Of a stretch of DNA of 64,000 bases, positions 18,665-30,351 are shown piece after piece. The first letter of the stretch is position 1. Each line of letters opens with the position of its first letter. The notes beneath the pieces were generated by a model. That model did no database searches and was not told the origin of the DNA. It worked only from the letters and a program-made list of their open reading frames with translations. The position numbers and the translations under genes were made by a program. This DNA comes from Gemmatimonadota bacterium (GTDB lineage: Bacteria > Gemmatimonadota > Gemmatimonadetes > Gemmatimonadales > Gemmatimonadaceae), in contig JADKAQ010000001.1 of the NCBI GenBank assembly GCA_016719105.1, positions 372,001 through 436,000 of the forward strand, read 5' to 3'.

Positions 18665-21602
18665 TGCGCCTCGTCGTCCTGGTGCCGACGGGAGCGGACC
18701 GCGAGGCGGCGGGGGCGGTGGCATGGGCGACGGAGGGGGGGTACGACGTGGTCACCGTCTCGCTCGGCGATGCGGCGATCCCCGACCTGGGCCCCGAGGA
18801 CGTCGTGTGGTGCCACGCGGCGCACGAGGCCCCGGCGATGCACGCGACGTTAGGCACGGCCGTGCGCGCGTGGGTCGCCGGCGGGGGGGGCGTCCTGCTG
18901 TCGTCGCTCGCTACCGTCCTGGCCCCGGCCGTCGGCGCGCCTGACGAGCGCCCGCAGTTGCAAGTGACGGCGGCGTGGCGCCATGCCGAGGACCCCCTGT
19001 GGGACGAGAGCTTCCGCGACTGGCCCGACTATCCGCACATTCGCGGGGCGCAGGGCTGGGGCGAACATCCGCTCTTCGACGGGTTGCAGCGCGGGACCTT
19101 CACCTGGACGGCGCGAGAAGGAGAGGCGGTCGCGCGCAGCGTCTTCGTCGCCCCGCACTGGCCCCGCGGGGATGTGCTCGCCGTCGACCGCGCGTATGTG
19201 CGCCTCGATGCCGCGACCGCGGTCGCCTGGGAGTACCAGGCCGGGGCGGGGCGCATCCTCTGCCTCGGGGCCAACGTGGCCTTCACGGCCGCCGACCGGC
19301 GACTTACGGCGCAGCGCGACCGGTACCTCCTCAATGCGATCGCCTCGCTCGATCGGCGCCGCGACACCTGGCGCACGCGCCGGACGTCCTGGCCCCGCGC
19401 GCGGGCGCACGAGGGCGCCCCCGAGCTCCTCATCGCGCCGCGTGATCCGTCGTCGGCCGCTGTCGCCGCGCCCGCGCTCCCCTTCGCCGGCCCCCTCGGC
19501 GCGACGTCGCTCGAACTGGGGGGCCGCGCGCCCGCAGGCCCCGTTCACGATCGCCGGGCAGCGCACGCTGGTGGTGGGCGACGAGGGCGACGGCGTGCGC
19601 GAATGCTGGATCCATCCGCTGTGCGTCCTCTCGGAGGGTTTGCGCCTGACGGTGCAGGGCGCACCGCTTCGGTGCGACACGGTGCGCGTGACCCCCGGCG
19701 CGGTGGAACGGCGGCTCGTGGACGCGCAGGGGGGGACGTGGCGGGAGATCGTGGCCACGTCGCCCGACCACGCCGTGATCCAATGCGAGATCGCGCCGGT
19801 CGTCGTGGCCGAGACGGCCGAACTGGTGGCGGAGTGTGCCCTGCGCCTGCGCCTGCAGTGGCCGGTGCCGCCCGATGCATTGCAGCCGTTGCGCGTGGAG
19901 TGGGAGGGGGGCGCCGGCGGCCGCGATGTGTTGCACCTGCAGGCGGCCGATGGGCGCGCCGCGGTGCGCGTGGTGGTGGATGGCGCGCGCGCGGCGCGCT
20001 GCGTCGCCGACCCCGTGGCGCCGAGGCTCACCGCGCATGGCGCGCCGGGCGGTGGATTGCGGCTGGCGGTGATCGCCTCGACGGACGGGACGGCGTCCAT
20101 CACCGGCGAGTGGCGCGCACTGGCCGACGCCACCCTGGCCACGACGCTGCGGCGGCGGGCGCAACAGGACGAGGCCCGGCGCCTCTCCACCGTCCGGGTG
20201 GCCACGCCATCTCCGGCCTTCGACCTCGCGTGGGAGTGGGCCAAGGCGCGGCTCGCGTCGTTCACCGTCCACGTGCCCGGAGTCGGGACCGGACTCACCG
20301 CCGGCCACGCTGCCTCGCGCCCTGGGTGGGGCGACGCGCGCCCTGGCTATGCCTGGTTCTTCGGACGCGATGCGTGCTGGTGCGGCGACGCGCTGCTGGC
20401 CGCGGGGATGTTTCGTGAGGCGCGGCTCGCCCTCGAGTTCCTCGCCGCCACCGCCGACGTCACCGGGAAGATCGCCCACGAGATCACGACGAGCGGTGTC
20501 GCACACTACGATGCCGCCGACGCGACGCCGCTCTGGCTGCGCTTCGTCGCCCTCTACGCCGACTGGACCGGCGACCTCGCGACCGTGCGCAGCCACTGGG
20601 ACCAGGTGCGCGCAGCGCTCGCGCACGTCCTCGCCCTCGACACCGACGGCGACGGCCTCCCCGAGAACACCGGGGTGGGACACGGATGGGTCGAGTCCGG
20701 CCCGTTAGGCGGTGGGGCCGTGACGTCGTACGTGGCCGCGATCTGGATCGATGCGCTGCGCCGGTTGGGACCGCTGGCGGCGCGGCTGGACGACCGCGAG
20801 CTCGCGGAGCGGGTGCGCGTCGCGCGCGACCGCGCCGAGCGGGGCTTCGCGTCGCGGCTGCGCGACCCGGCGTCCGGTCGCGTGTACTTGCAGCTGTCGG
20901 CCGACGGCCCCCCCGCGCGTGACCTCACGGCCCTCGCCGCCGTGCCCATCCTCCTCGGGGTCGACCGGCACCCTTCGGCCGACGAGGTCGTGGCCGCGCT
21001 CGCGTCGGCGGACTTCGCCCCCGGTTGGGGGGTGCGCATGATCTCCCGGGGTGATGCGCGCTACCGCCCCCGAGGCTACCATTTCGGCGCCGTCTGGCCG
21101 CTCTTCACGGGATGGGCGTCGCTCGCCGCCTTCGCGCGCGACCGGGGCGACCTCGGGTGGCAACACCTCGCCGCGGTGGCCGACTGCGCCTTCGCCCGCC
21201 AACGTGGGGCGTTCGACGAGGTGCTGGACGGCGACACGGGAGCGGCGGCCGGCGTCTGCCCCGATCAGGCGTGGTCCGCGGCAATGGCCATCTCCCCCTT
21301 CATCCATGGCATGTTAGGGATGCAACCCTCGGCGGCCGATCGACGGTGCACGTTGTCTCCCCGTTGGCCGAGTGACTGGCGTGAGGCGCGCGTGGAAGGG
21401 CTGCGCGTCGGTGCGTCGCGCTTCGCGCTGGCGATGACCCGTTGTGACGAGGGCGGGCCCCCCGGCCATCGCTACACCCTGCGGCTCGAGGGAGGGCCAC
21501 CGCTCACCGTGGCGTTCGGTACCGGTGACGAGGCGCAGCGCGTGACGCTGACCGACGCGTCGCCGGTGGACGTCACGTATCCCGAACGCGCCGGAGGGGA
21601 CC

Positions 21603-21616
<14 letters not shown>
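18664..21616 (+). pseudogene. GATase-like plus (alpha/alpha)6 glycosidase-like protein, split by an apparent +1 frameshift
   Basis: Coding starts at ATG 18664 (overlapping the previous stop) and runs in one frame to about 19524, then continues one base later in the next frame to the stop at 21614-21616. Removing one G from the six-G run at 19518-19523 gives a single product of about 983 aa. N-terminal ~285 residues: Rossmann-like, class I glutamine-amidotransferase/ThuA-like fold (VVLVPTGADREAAG, VAGGGGVLLSSLA). C-terminal ~690 residues: beta domain plus helical barrel (PGYAWFFGRDACWCGDALL, DTDGDGLPENTG, YHFGAVWPLFTGW), like glycogen-debranching or GH15/GH63-type enzymes. The base could be a sequencing error, a real inactivation, or less likely a +1 shift in translation. 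A slippery -1 event would not restore the frame. Confidence 0.75.
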
Positions 21617-22672
<1,056 letters not shown>

Positions 22673-22676
<4 letters not shown>

Positions 22677-24025
22677 AGCGCCGGGCCACCCGCGCCACGC
22701 CGCGGCTCGTGGCGGTGACGAGCCCGCCCGCCGATCGCGCGCGTGCGGTGGTGCTGCGTGTCGCGGTCGCATGCCTGGCCCTCGCCCTAAGCGGCGGGTG
22801 CCGCGGTGGGGGCGACGACATCGTGCTGCGCATGACGTCGTGGCAGTCGCCGCAGGAAAACGTGCTGGACCGGCCGGCCATCCAGGCGTTCGAACGCGCA
22901 CACCCCGGCGTGCGCGTGGTCAACGAACCGGTGAGCAACCAGGCGGAGTATCGCGAGAAGGTCATCACGGCGATCGCGTCGGGGTCGCCCCCCGACGTCC
23001 TCCTGCTCGACGGCATCGACGTGCCGTCGTTTGCCGATGCGGGGGTGCTGCTCGACCTCACGCCGTTTGCCGCCCGGGCCGGACTCGCGCTCGAGAAGTT
23101 CTTCCCGAATGTGCTCGCCATGTTCGCGCGCGGCGACACGGTGCTGGCCTTTCCCAAGGGATTTTCTCCCGTCGTCTACTACTACAATCGGGCGCTCTTC
23201 GACGCGGCCGGGCTCCCCTATCCCACGGACGGGTGGACGTTCGACGACTTCTTGCGCACCGCGAAGGCGCTGACCATCGATCGCGACGGCGACGGGACGC
23301 CGGAGCAATGGGGGACGGCGGTCGACCGCCGCTTTCACACCTGGCAGGCCATGATCTGGAGCGGAGGAGGGGACATCCTCGCCCCCGACGGTTCGCGTGC
23401 CAGCGGGACTCTCGATGCCCCCGCGTCGGTGCGGGCGCTCGAGTTCCTCACCTCGCTGGCGGTCGTGCACAAGGTCGCCCCGCGCCCGAATGCCTTTCGC
23501 GCCGTCTCCGGGAACGAGACGCGCCTCTTCTATTCGGGGCGGCTGGCGCTGCTCCCCAGCGGGCACTGGCTCATCCCCAACATCAAGGCGCAACTGGTGC
23601 GCGGCCAGCTCGCGTTAGGGGTGGTCTCGTTCCCGCGGGCGACCGATGCCACCGCGGCGACGCCGCTCTTTGCGTCGGGCTGGGCGGTGCCGCGCAACAC
23701 GGCGCACCGCAAGCTCGCGGTCGAGCTGGCGGCGGCCCTGGCGGGGGAGGCGGCGCAGCGCCAACGCCTGGCGGCGGGGCTGGAACTCGCGACGATGCCG
23801 GCGGTCCAGGCGGACTTCGCCGCCCGGGACTCGTTAGGACTGGAGGCGGCCTTCCTGCGACAGGTGGCGACCGGGCGCGCGCCGTGGGGGGCGCGCATCG
23901 CCCGCTTTCGCGAGGTGGAGGCGCAGCTCCCCGACATCATCGATCGGGTCGTGATTCGGCATGAACGCGTGGCCGACGTCGCCCGTGACGTGGCGCGCCG
24001 GCTGGACGAGATCCTCGCCCGATGA
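22673..24025 (+). CDS. Carbohydrate ABC transporter substrate-binding lipoprotein (family 1)
   Basis: 450 aa from GTG 22673. The long basic N-terminus is followed by a hydrophobic signal ending in a lipobox-like LSGGC (Cys43). The mature protein is a type I SBP of the MalE/UgpB class: VLRMTSWQSPQEN start, then GSPPDVLLLDGIDVPSFAD and FPKGFSPVVYYYNRALFDAAG, which are hallmark conserved blocks. It captures the sugar in the periplasm and delivers it to the two permeases encoded next. Ligand unknown; the neighbouring glycosidases point to an oligosaccharide. Confidence 0.92.
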
Positions 24026-25755
24026 GCGACACGGCGCGCACCACCGCGAGCGGCCGTACGAGCGACCGCACGAGCACCACGGCGCCCCCCACATCGCGCA
24101 CCGTCACCGGTGGGGCGGTGCGCTGGATCGTGGGCGCCTGCGTCATGTGGGCCCTCGTGTCCGGTGGCATCGTCGCGCGGACGGCGGCGAACGTCGAGTA
24201 TGCACTCGCTGCGCATGAAGGACGCGCGCTGGTCGCGCGCGAAGGACGCGCGCTTGCCGCGCCCGAAGGACGCGCGACTTCCGCGCGCGCGGACTCCGTC
24301 GCCCCGAGCACCGCAGCGCGGTCGCGGCGCGTCATCGCGAGCGCCCCCCTGCCAGAGGCGCACGCGGCGCTCTCCCGCTTCCTCGGTCGCCCCGCGCGCC
24401 CCCTCGACGCACAGGACCGCGCACTGGTACATGCCGCCTGGTGGCGGCGCGCGGTGAGCCTCCCCATCAAGGATCGCGATGAGTGGGAGATCATCGGCGC
24501 GGTGGCACTCGAGGCCTCGCCGTGGCGCCCGCTCGGTCTCCCGCTCGCGCTCGTCGCGGTGGCCGCGCTCCTGGCGATCGGGCTGGCGCGGCGCGCCGTC
24601 TCGCGGGCCGCAGGCGATCGGGCGGTCAGCCCGGCGCTGGCGCTGGCGCCCCCGCTTTCGGTGCTGGCGACCTGCTCGCTTGGGCTCGTGCTGCTCGTGC
24701 GAGGCTCCGTCGAGCGCGCCCAAGCGCTGCTGCCGCCGGCGACGGCGGTTGCGCGCTTCGATGCCCTGGCCTTGCCCCTCCCGTCGGCCCCGCTCGCGTC
24801 GCTCGCCCTCGCGCTCACCCTGGCGGCGGCGACCGCGGTGATCGCGGCCGCCGGCTGGGCCGCCTCGGCGCGCCGCCGCCCCGCCGACCGACGCGAGACG
24901 CTCACGGCGTGGGGCTTCCTCGCGCCCAGCGCCCTGCACCTGCTGGTCTTCACCGCCGGACCGCTGGCCTTCACGCTGTACGTCTCGATGCACGACTGGG
25001 ACCTGCTGCGCGTCGACCGCCCCTTCGTGGGACTCGGCAACTACGCCGAGCTCGCGCGGGACCCGCTGTTCTGGCGCGCGCTGGCGAACACCGCACTCTA
25101 CGCGCTCTACGTCCCCGTCAGCATGGCGTTGGCGTTAGGCGCCGCCCTCATCCTCGACCAGCCGCTCAAGGGGATGAAGGCGCTGCGCGCGGTGGTCTTC
25201 CTTCCCACGGTGGTGTCGTACGTCGCCATCGCCGTGGTCTGGCAGTGGATGTTCAACGTCGACTTCGGGCTCCTCAACTTCCTGATGCGTGCCGTGCAGC
25301 TGCCGGCCGTCGACTGGCTCGGCAACCCGAAGACCGCCCTCGTGGCCGTCATGATCGTGTCGGCGTGGGTGCAGCTCGGCTACCAGATGGTCATCTATCT
25401 CGCCGGCCTGCAGGGGATCCCGGCGCACCTGCACGAGGCGGCAACGCTCGACGGAGCCGCCGCCTGGGCGCGCTTTCGCCACATCACCTTCCCGCTGCTG
25501 CGCCCCGTCACCGTCTACCTCTTCGTCACGGGGATCATCTGGTCCTTCCAGGTCTTCACCCTGGTCTATGTGATGACCGAGGGGGGGCCGGTGCACGCCA
25601 CCGACGTGCTGGTCTACCGCATCTACCAGAACGCCTGGGAGTTTCGCCGCATGGGCTACGCCTCGGCGATGAGCTGGGTCCTGTTCGCCATCCTGCTGGG
25701 GCTCACGCTCCTCCAGTGGCGTGCCCTCAATCGCAAGGTCGACGATGCGGCCTGA
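24022..25755 (+). CDS. Carbohydrate ABC transporter permease, MalF-like, with long N-terminal extension
   Basis: 577 aa. The C-terminal ~290 residues form a standard MalF/UgpA-type permease with six helices and the EAA loop EAATLDGAAAWARFRHITFP, which contacts the ATPase. The first ~290 residues are unusual: one helix near residue 35-55, a polar loop with three 8-residue repeats (66-89, EGRAxxAx), and three more hydrophobic segments before the permease core. MalF of E. coli has extra N-terminal helices and a periplasmic loop, but this sequence is unlike it. The start overlaps the binding-protein stop (ATGA) and the end overlaps the next permease. Confidence 0.88.
   Translation: MSDTARTTASGRTSDRTSTTAPPTSRTVTGGAVRWIVGACVMWALVSGGIVARTAANVEYALAAHEGRALVAREGRALAAPEGRATSARADSVAPSTAARSRRVIASAPLPEAHAALSRFLGRPARPLDAQDRALVHAAWWRRAVSLPIKDRDEWEIIGAVALEASPWRPLGLPLALVAVAALLAIGLARRAVSRAAGDRAVSPALALAPPLSVLATCSLGLVLLVRGSVERAQALLPPATAVARFDALALPLPSAPLASLALALTLAAATAVIAAAGWAASARRRPADRRETLTAWGFLAPSALHLLVFTAGPLAFTLYVSMHDWDLLRVDRPFVGLGNYAELARDPLFWRALANTALYALYVPVSMALALGAALILDQPLKGMKALRAVVFLPTVVSYVAIAVVWQWMFNVDFGLLNFLMRAVQLPAVDWLGNPKTALVAVMIVSAWVQLGYQMVIYLAGLQGIPAHLHEAATLDGAAAWARFRHITFPLLRPVTVYLFVTGIIWSFQVFTLVYVMTEGGPVHATDVLVYRIYQNAWEFRRMGYASAMSWVLFAILLGLTLLQWRALNRKVDDAA
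24217..24288 (+). repeat. Three 24-bp tandem repeats inside the MalF-like gene
   Basis: Units begin at 24217, 24241 and 24265, each opening with GAAGGACGCGCG. They encode EGRALVAR, EGRALAAP and EGRATSAR in the extracytoplasmic or cytoplasmic loop after the first helix. The units keep the frame, so copy-number change would lengthen or shorten the loop without disrupting the protein. Confidence 0.8.
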
Positions 25756-26572
25756 CGCCTCGCGCCGACGCGTGCTCGGGGGCTATGCGGCGGCGATCCT
25801 GCTCGCCACCGTCATGCTCCTCCCGTTCGCGTGGATGCTCTCCACCGCACTCATGGAGGAGTTCGAGGTCTTCCAGTATCCGCCGCCGCTCCTCCCGGCG
25901 TCGCCGCAGTGGCGCAACTTCCCCAACGCACTCACGCAGCTCCCCTTCGCCCGCTTCTTCCTCAACAGCGGGATCCTGGCGCTCTGCATGGTCGTGGGAC
26001 AGACCTTCACGGGAGCGTTAGGGGGGTACGCCTTCGCGCGCTTCCGCTTCGCGGGGCGCGGCGCGCTCTTCGCCGCGTACCTCGGCGCGTTGATGATCCC
26101 CGGGATCGTCCTCCTCATCCCGCGCTTCCTCCTGATCGACGCCCTCGGCGGCGTCGACACCATCGCTGGGCTGGTCTCCACGGAGATCGTCTCGGTCTGG
26201 GGCGTCTTCATGATGCGACAGTTCTTCCTCTCGCTCCCGCGCGAGACCGAGGACGCCGCGCGCATCGACGGCGCCTCGGAGTGGACCATCTTCTGGCGCA
26301 TCGCCCTCCCGCTCGCCCGCCCGGCCATGGCGACGCTCGCCCTCTTCGCCTTCATCGACGCGTGGAAGTCGTTCCTCTGGCCGCTGGTGGTCACCCAGTC
26401 GATGGAGATGCGCACCGTGGAGGTGGGGATCGCATCCTTCCATGGCCTCTACTACGCCAACTGGCCGTATCAGATGGCGGCCGCCGTCAGCGCCCTCGTC
26501 CCGGTCCTCGTCGCCTTCCTGGCGTCGCAGCGCTTCTTCACCCGCGGGATCCAGCTGACGGGGATTCGATAG
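25745..26572 (+). CDS. Carbohydrate ABC transporter permease, MalG-like
   Basis: 275 aa from ATG 25745, which overlaps the MalF-like stop by 11 bp. There are six transmembrane helices and an EAA loop (EDAARIDGASEWTIFWRIALP) typical of MalG/UgpE permeases. The family's C-terminal FFTRGIQLTG is present. It pairs with the MalF-like subunit in the membrane. Last gene of the glycosidase/ABC operon; no clear hairpin follows within 100 bp. Confidence 0.92.
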   Translation: MRPDASRRRVLGGYAAAILLATVMLLPFAWMLSTALMEEFEVFQYPPPLLPASPQWRNFPNALTQLPFARFFLNSGILALCMVVGQTFTGALGGYAFARFRFAGRGALFAAYLGALMIPGIVLLIPRFLLIDALGGVDTIAGLVSTEIVSVWGVFMMRQFFLSLPRETEDAARIDGASEWTIFWRIALPLARPAMATLALFAFIDAWKSFLWPLVVTQSMEMRTVEVGIASFHGLYYANWPYQMAAAVSALVPVLVAFLASQRFFTRGIQLTGIR

Positions 26573-26664
26573 GGACGGTTTGGCAGGGGAGATGAGGGGC
26601 CGATAATCCTGAAGTAGGGGTCGGACGTTACCCGGATGCCTCCTCGTCGGTCATTCTGTCCGAA

Positions 26665-26676
26665 GACGGGCCCGTC
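26665..26676. promoter_or_regulatory. 12-bp perfect palindrome upstream of the histidine kinase gene
   Basis: GACGGGCCCGTC, 46 bp before the ATG at 26723, within a 150-bp gap that must hold the promoter of the two-component cluster. Could be an operator; no known consensus is matched. Confidence 0.3.
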
Positions 26677-26722
26677 CGTATGATGGCCGCGTCCCCCGCC
26701 TCCCCACCCGCGCCGAATCCCC

Positions 26723-28270
26723 ATGGCTCCCACGGATGTCAGCACCACGGTGCATCCGCTAGCGGTTGTCTCCGACGTCGCCGTTCGCCTCGCGTCCGGC
26801 GACGACGTCGTGACCAAGACCAGCGACATCCTCGAACTCCTCAAGTCGGCTTTCGGCGGGCAGGAGGTCGGGCTTTGGCTCTACGGCGCCACGGGGCTCG
26901 TCTGCTCGCTGCGCGCCGGCGAGGCGGGCATCGTTCCTGAGGACGTTGCCTCGCTGCTCGAAGCCGGAGGGGGGAGCACGACGACGTTGACGGTGCGTCG
27001 GCTCGTGGCGGGGACGCGTCGACTGGGGGCGCTCGCCCTTCGCCACGCGGCCCCCCCGGGGGCCGATGCACTCCTCGCCTTTGGCACGGTGGCCAACATC
27101 CTGGCCCCGGAACTCTCGCGCGCCGAGCAGATGCGCCATCTCGAGGGCGAGGTGGAGCGGCGCACACGGCAGCTGGATGACGAGAAGCGCTTCACCGAGC
27201 AGATCGTCGATTCGCTCCCGGTGGGGCTCTACGTGATCGATCGCGAGTACCGCGTCCAGGCCTGGAATCGCAAGCGCGAGACCGGGATGCAGGGGATCTC
27301 GCGGGAACAGGCGTTAGGCAGGACGATCTTCGAGATCCTGCACCGCGCCCCCGCCGAGAATCTGCGCAAGGAGTTCGACGAGGTCTTCCGCACCGGGCGC
27401 ATCCAGCAGTTCAACATGGAGTCGCGCGCCTCGGGCGAGCTGCGCGCGTATCGCATCACGAAGATCCCGATGCGCCTGAGCGACGCGGCCATCACGCACG
27501 TCATCAACATCGGCGAGGACGTGACCGACTGGACGGTGGCGCAGGATCGCTTTGCCCAGTCCGAGAAGCTGGCCGCGATCGGGCAGCTCGCCGCCGGGGT
27601 GATGCACGAGGTGAACAACCCGCTGGCCACCATCTCGGCCTGCTCCGAGAGCCTGGGGCTCCGGCTCGACGACCTGCGCGCGGGCGGGGTCGACGTCCCC
27701 GTGCAGGCGGGGGAGTTCCTGCACATCATCGACGCCGAGATCCAGCGCTGCAAGCGCATCATCGATGGGCTGCTCGACTTCTCGCGTCCGCGCTCGGCCG
27801 AGAAGGCGCCCGCCCGCATCAACGACGTCGTCGAACAGTCGGTCTTCCTGGTCAAGCACCACGCCCGCTTCAAGAAGCTGCAGCTGCAAACGCTGCTCGA
27901 CCCCGAACTCCCGGTCGTCGACGCCAACGCGGAGCAGCTCATCCAGGTCTTCATGGCGCTCATGATCAACGCCGCCGACGCCATGGAGGCGCACGACGGG
28001 ACGATCACCATTCGCACGCGCCGCGGAATCTCGCGGCACGAGGCGATCATCGCCGAAGTGATCGACGAAGGGCAGGGGATCGCGCGCGGCGACTTGCAGA
28101 AGATCTTTGATCCGTTCTTCACCACCAAGGCGCCGGGGCGCGGGACGGGGCTGGGCCTCTCCATCTGCTACGGCATCATCACCGATCACGGCGGACGCAT
28201 CGAGGTGGATAGTGCGGTGGGGGCCGGGAGCACGTTCCGCATCTTCCTTCCCGCGATGCCCGCGACGTGA
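26723..28270 (+). CDS. PAS-domain sensor histidine kinase (NtrB-like)
   Basis: 515 aa, soluble, no transmembrane helix. The N-terminal ~150 residues look GAF-like. A coiled region (about 132-155) follows, then a PAS domain (about 155-275; DSLPVGLYVIDREYRVQAWN). The HisKA motif is HEVNNPLATISACSE, with the phospho-His at about residue 294. The HATPase_c has its N box in MINAADAM and G boxes DEGQGIA and GTGLGLSICYGI. It probably phosphorylates the NtrC-like regulator whose start codon overlaps its stop. The input signal is unknown; the absence of membrane segments suggests a cytosolic cue. Confidence 0.9.
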   Translation: MAPTDVSTTVHPLAVVSDVAVRLASGDDVVTKTSDILELLKSAFGGQEVGLWLYGATGLVCSLRAGEAGIVPEDVASLLEAGGGSTTTLTVRRLVAGTRRLGALALRHAAPPGADALLAFGTVANILAPELSRAEQMRHLEGEVERRTRQLDDEKRFTEQIVDSLPVGLYVIDREYRVQAWNRKRETGMQGISREQALGRTIFEILHRAPAENLRKEFDEVFRTGRIQQFNMESRASGELRAYRITKIPMRLSDAAITHVINIGEDVTDWTVAQDRFAQSEKLAAIGQLAAGVMHEVNNPLATISACSESLGLRLDDLRAGGVDVPVQAGEFLHIIDAEIQRCKRIIDGLLDFSRPRSAEKAPARINDVVEQSVFLVKHHARFKKLQLQTLLDPELPVVDANAEQLIQVFMALMINAADAMEAHDGTITIRTRRGISRHEAIIAEVIDEGQGIARGDLQKIFDPFFTTKAPGRGTGLGLSICYGIITDHGGRIEVDSAVGAGSTFRIFLPAMPAT

Positions 28271-29666
28271 CCGACACCAGTCGCATCAAGGTCCTCGTCG
28301 CCGAGGACGAGACACACCTCGGGAGCCTGCTCGAGCAGTTCCTGACGTCGCGCGGGCACGACGTGACCGTGGTGCGCGACGGGGAGCAGGCGCTCGCCAC
28401 CCTGCGTGGCGAGGCCTTCGACGTCGCCCTGCTGGACATCGTGATGCCGCGGCTCGACGGGCTGGAGGTGTTGCGCCACCTGCGCGAGGAATCCGCGCCG
28501 CCCGAGGTGATCATCATCACCGGCAACGGCACGGTGGAGACGGCGATCGGCGCCATGCGACTGGGCGCCTACGACTACCTCTCGAAGCCGTACCGCATGG
28601 CGGAGATCGACGTGCTCGTGCGGCGCGCCTGGGAAAAGCGCGAGCTGGCCCGCGAGAACGCACGTCTCGCCAAGCGGTTGCAGGCCGTCGATCCGCTCCC
28701 CGAACTCGTCACGCAGCACGCGCCGCTGCGCGAGGTGCTCGAGACGATTCCGCGAGTGGCCCGCAGCATGACGCCCGTCCTCATCACGGGCGAATCGGGG
28801 ACCGGCAAGGAGCTGGTCGCCCGCGCTATCCATCGTTTGTCCGAGCGCGGTCGCGGCCCGCTGGTCGACATCGCCTGCGCCGCCATCGGCGGCGTGTCGG
28901 TGGAGACGGAGCTGTTCGGCTACGAGACCGGCGCCTTTCCCGGGGCCGAGGGGCGGCGTGCGGGGTTGCTGGAACTGGCCGCCGGCGGCACGCTGTTCAT
29001 GGACGAGATCGGGGCGCTCGACCGCCGGCTGCAAGGCGCGCTGCTGCGCGTGCTCGAGCAGGGGTCCTTCTTCCGCGCCGGGGGGACGCAGAAGGTCTCG
29101 CTCAATTCCCGCCTCATCACCGCCACCAACCGCGACCTCGACGCGCTGGTGATGGCCGGTGACTTTCGCGACGACCTGTTCTATCGCATCAACACGGTCC
29201 GGCTCTCCTTGCCGCCGCTCCGCGAGCGACGCTGCGACATCCCGGTCCTCGCCGAGCACTTCCTGTCGCGCTACTCCAGTGCCCGGCCCATGGGCTTCAG
29301 CGCCGACGCCCTGGACACCCTGGCCGGCTACGACTGGCCCGGCAACGTCCGAGAGCTCCGCAACGTGATCGAGCGCGCCGTCCTCCTGACCGGCGGCGAC
29401 ACGATCACCGGAAAGGACCTCCCGCTCCCGACCTTCCGCACGGAGCGACGCTCCACCAACAACGGGACCGGCGTCCTTCGCCCGCTGGCCGACCTCGAGC
29501 GCGACCACATCCGCTTCGTGCTCGAGCAGGTAAACTGGCATCAGGGTCGCGCGGCGAGCATCCTCGGCATATCCTCAAAGACGCTGTACCGAAAGATTCG
29601 CGAGTACGGCTTCGACCGCGGAGCCGAGCCGCAGCCCCACCTCAAGAAACGCCTCCAAAACAGCTC

Positions 29667-29670
<4 letters not shown>
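28267..29670 (+). CDS. NtrC-family response regulator with GAFPGA variant loop
   Basis: 467 aa from GTG 28267. Receiver domain 1-125 (phospho-acceptor Asp in ALLDIVMPRLDG). AAA+ sigma-54 interaction domain about 145-375: Walker A GESGTGKE, Walker B GGTLFMDEIGA, arginine finger region DFRDDLFYRINT. C-terminal Fis-type helix-turn-helix (HQGRAASILGISSKTLYRKI). The loop that contacts sigma-54, normally GAFTGA, reads GAFPGA (residues 222-227), so the key threonine is a proline. Also VNCAAI-type residues are changed to DIACAAIGG. It may act without sigma-54 or be impaired in activation. Coupled to the kinase upstream and the OmpR-type regulator downstream (both ATGA/GTGA overlaps). Confidence 0.9.
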
Positions 29671-30335
<665 letters not shown>

Positions 30336-30351
30336 AGTCGTCCGTCCAGCG

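Noticed and set aside
17797..20418. 873-residue frame covering parts of both glycosidases
   Set aside because: Only 18664-19524 is coding in this frame; the remainder is antiphase to well-conserved protein.
24217..24288. Mobile-element target duplication
   Set aside because: Three in-frame copies inside one domain, with no inverted repeats or transposase.
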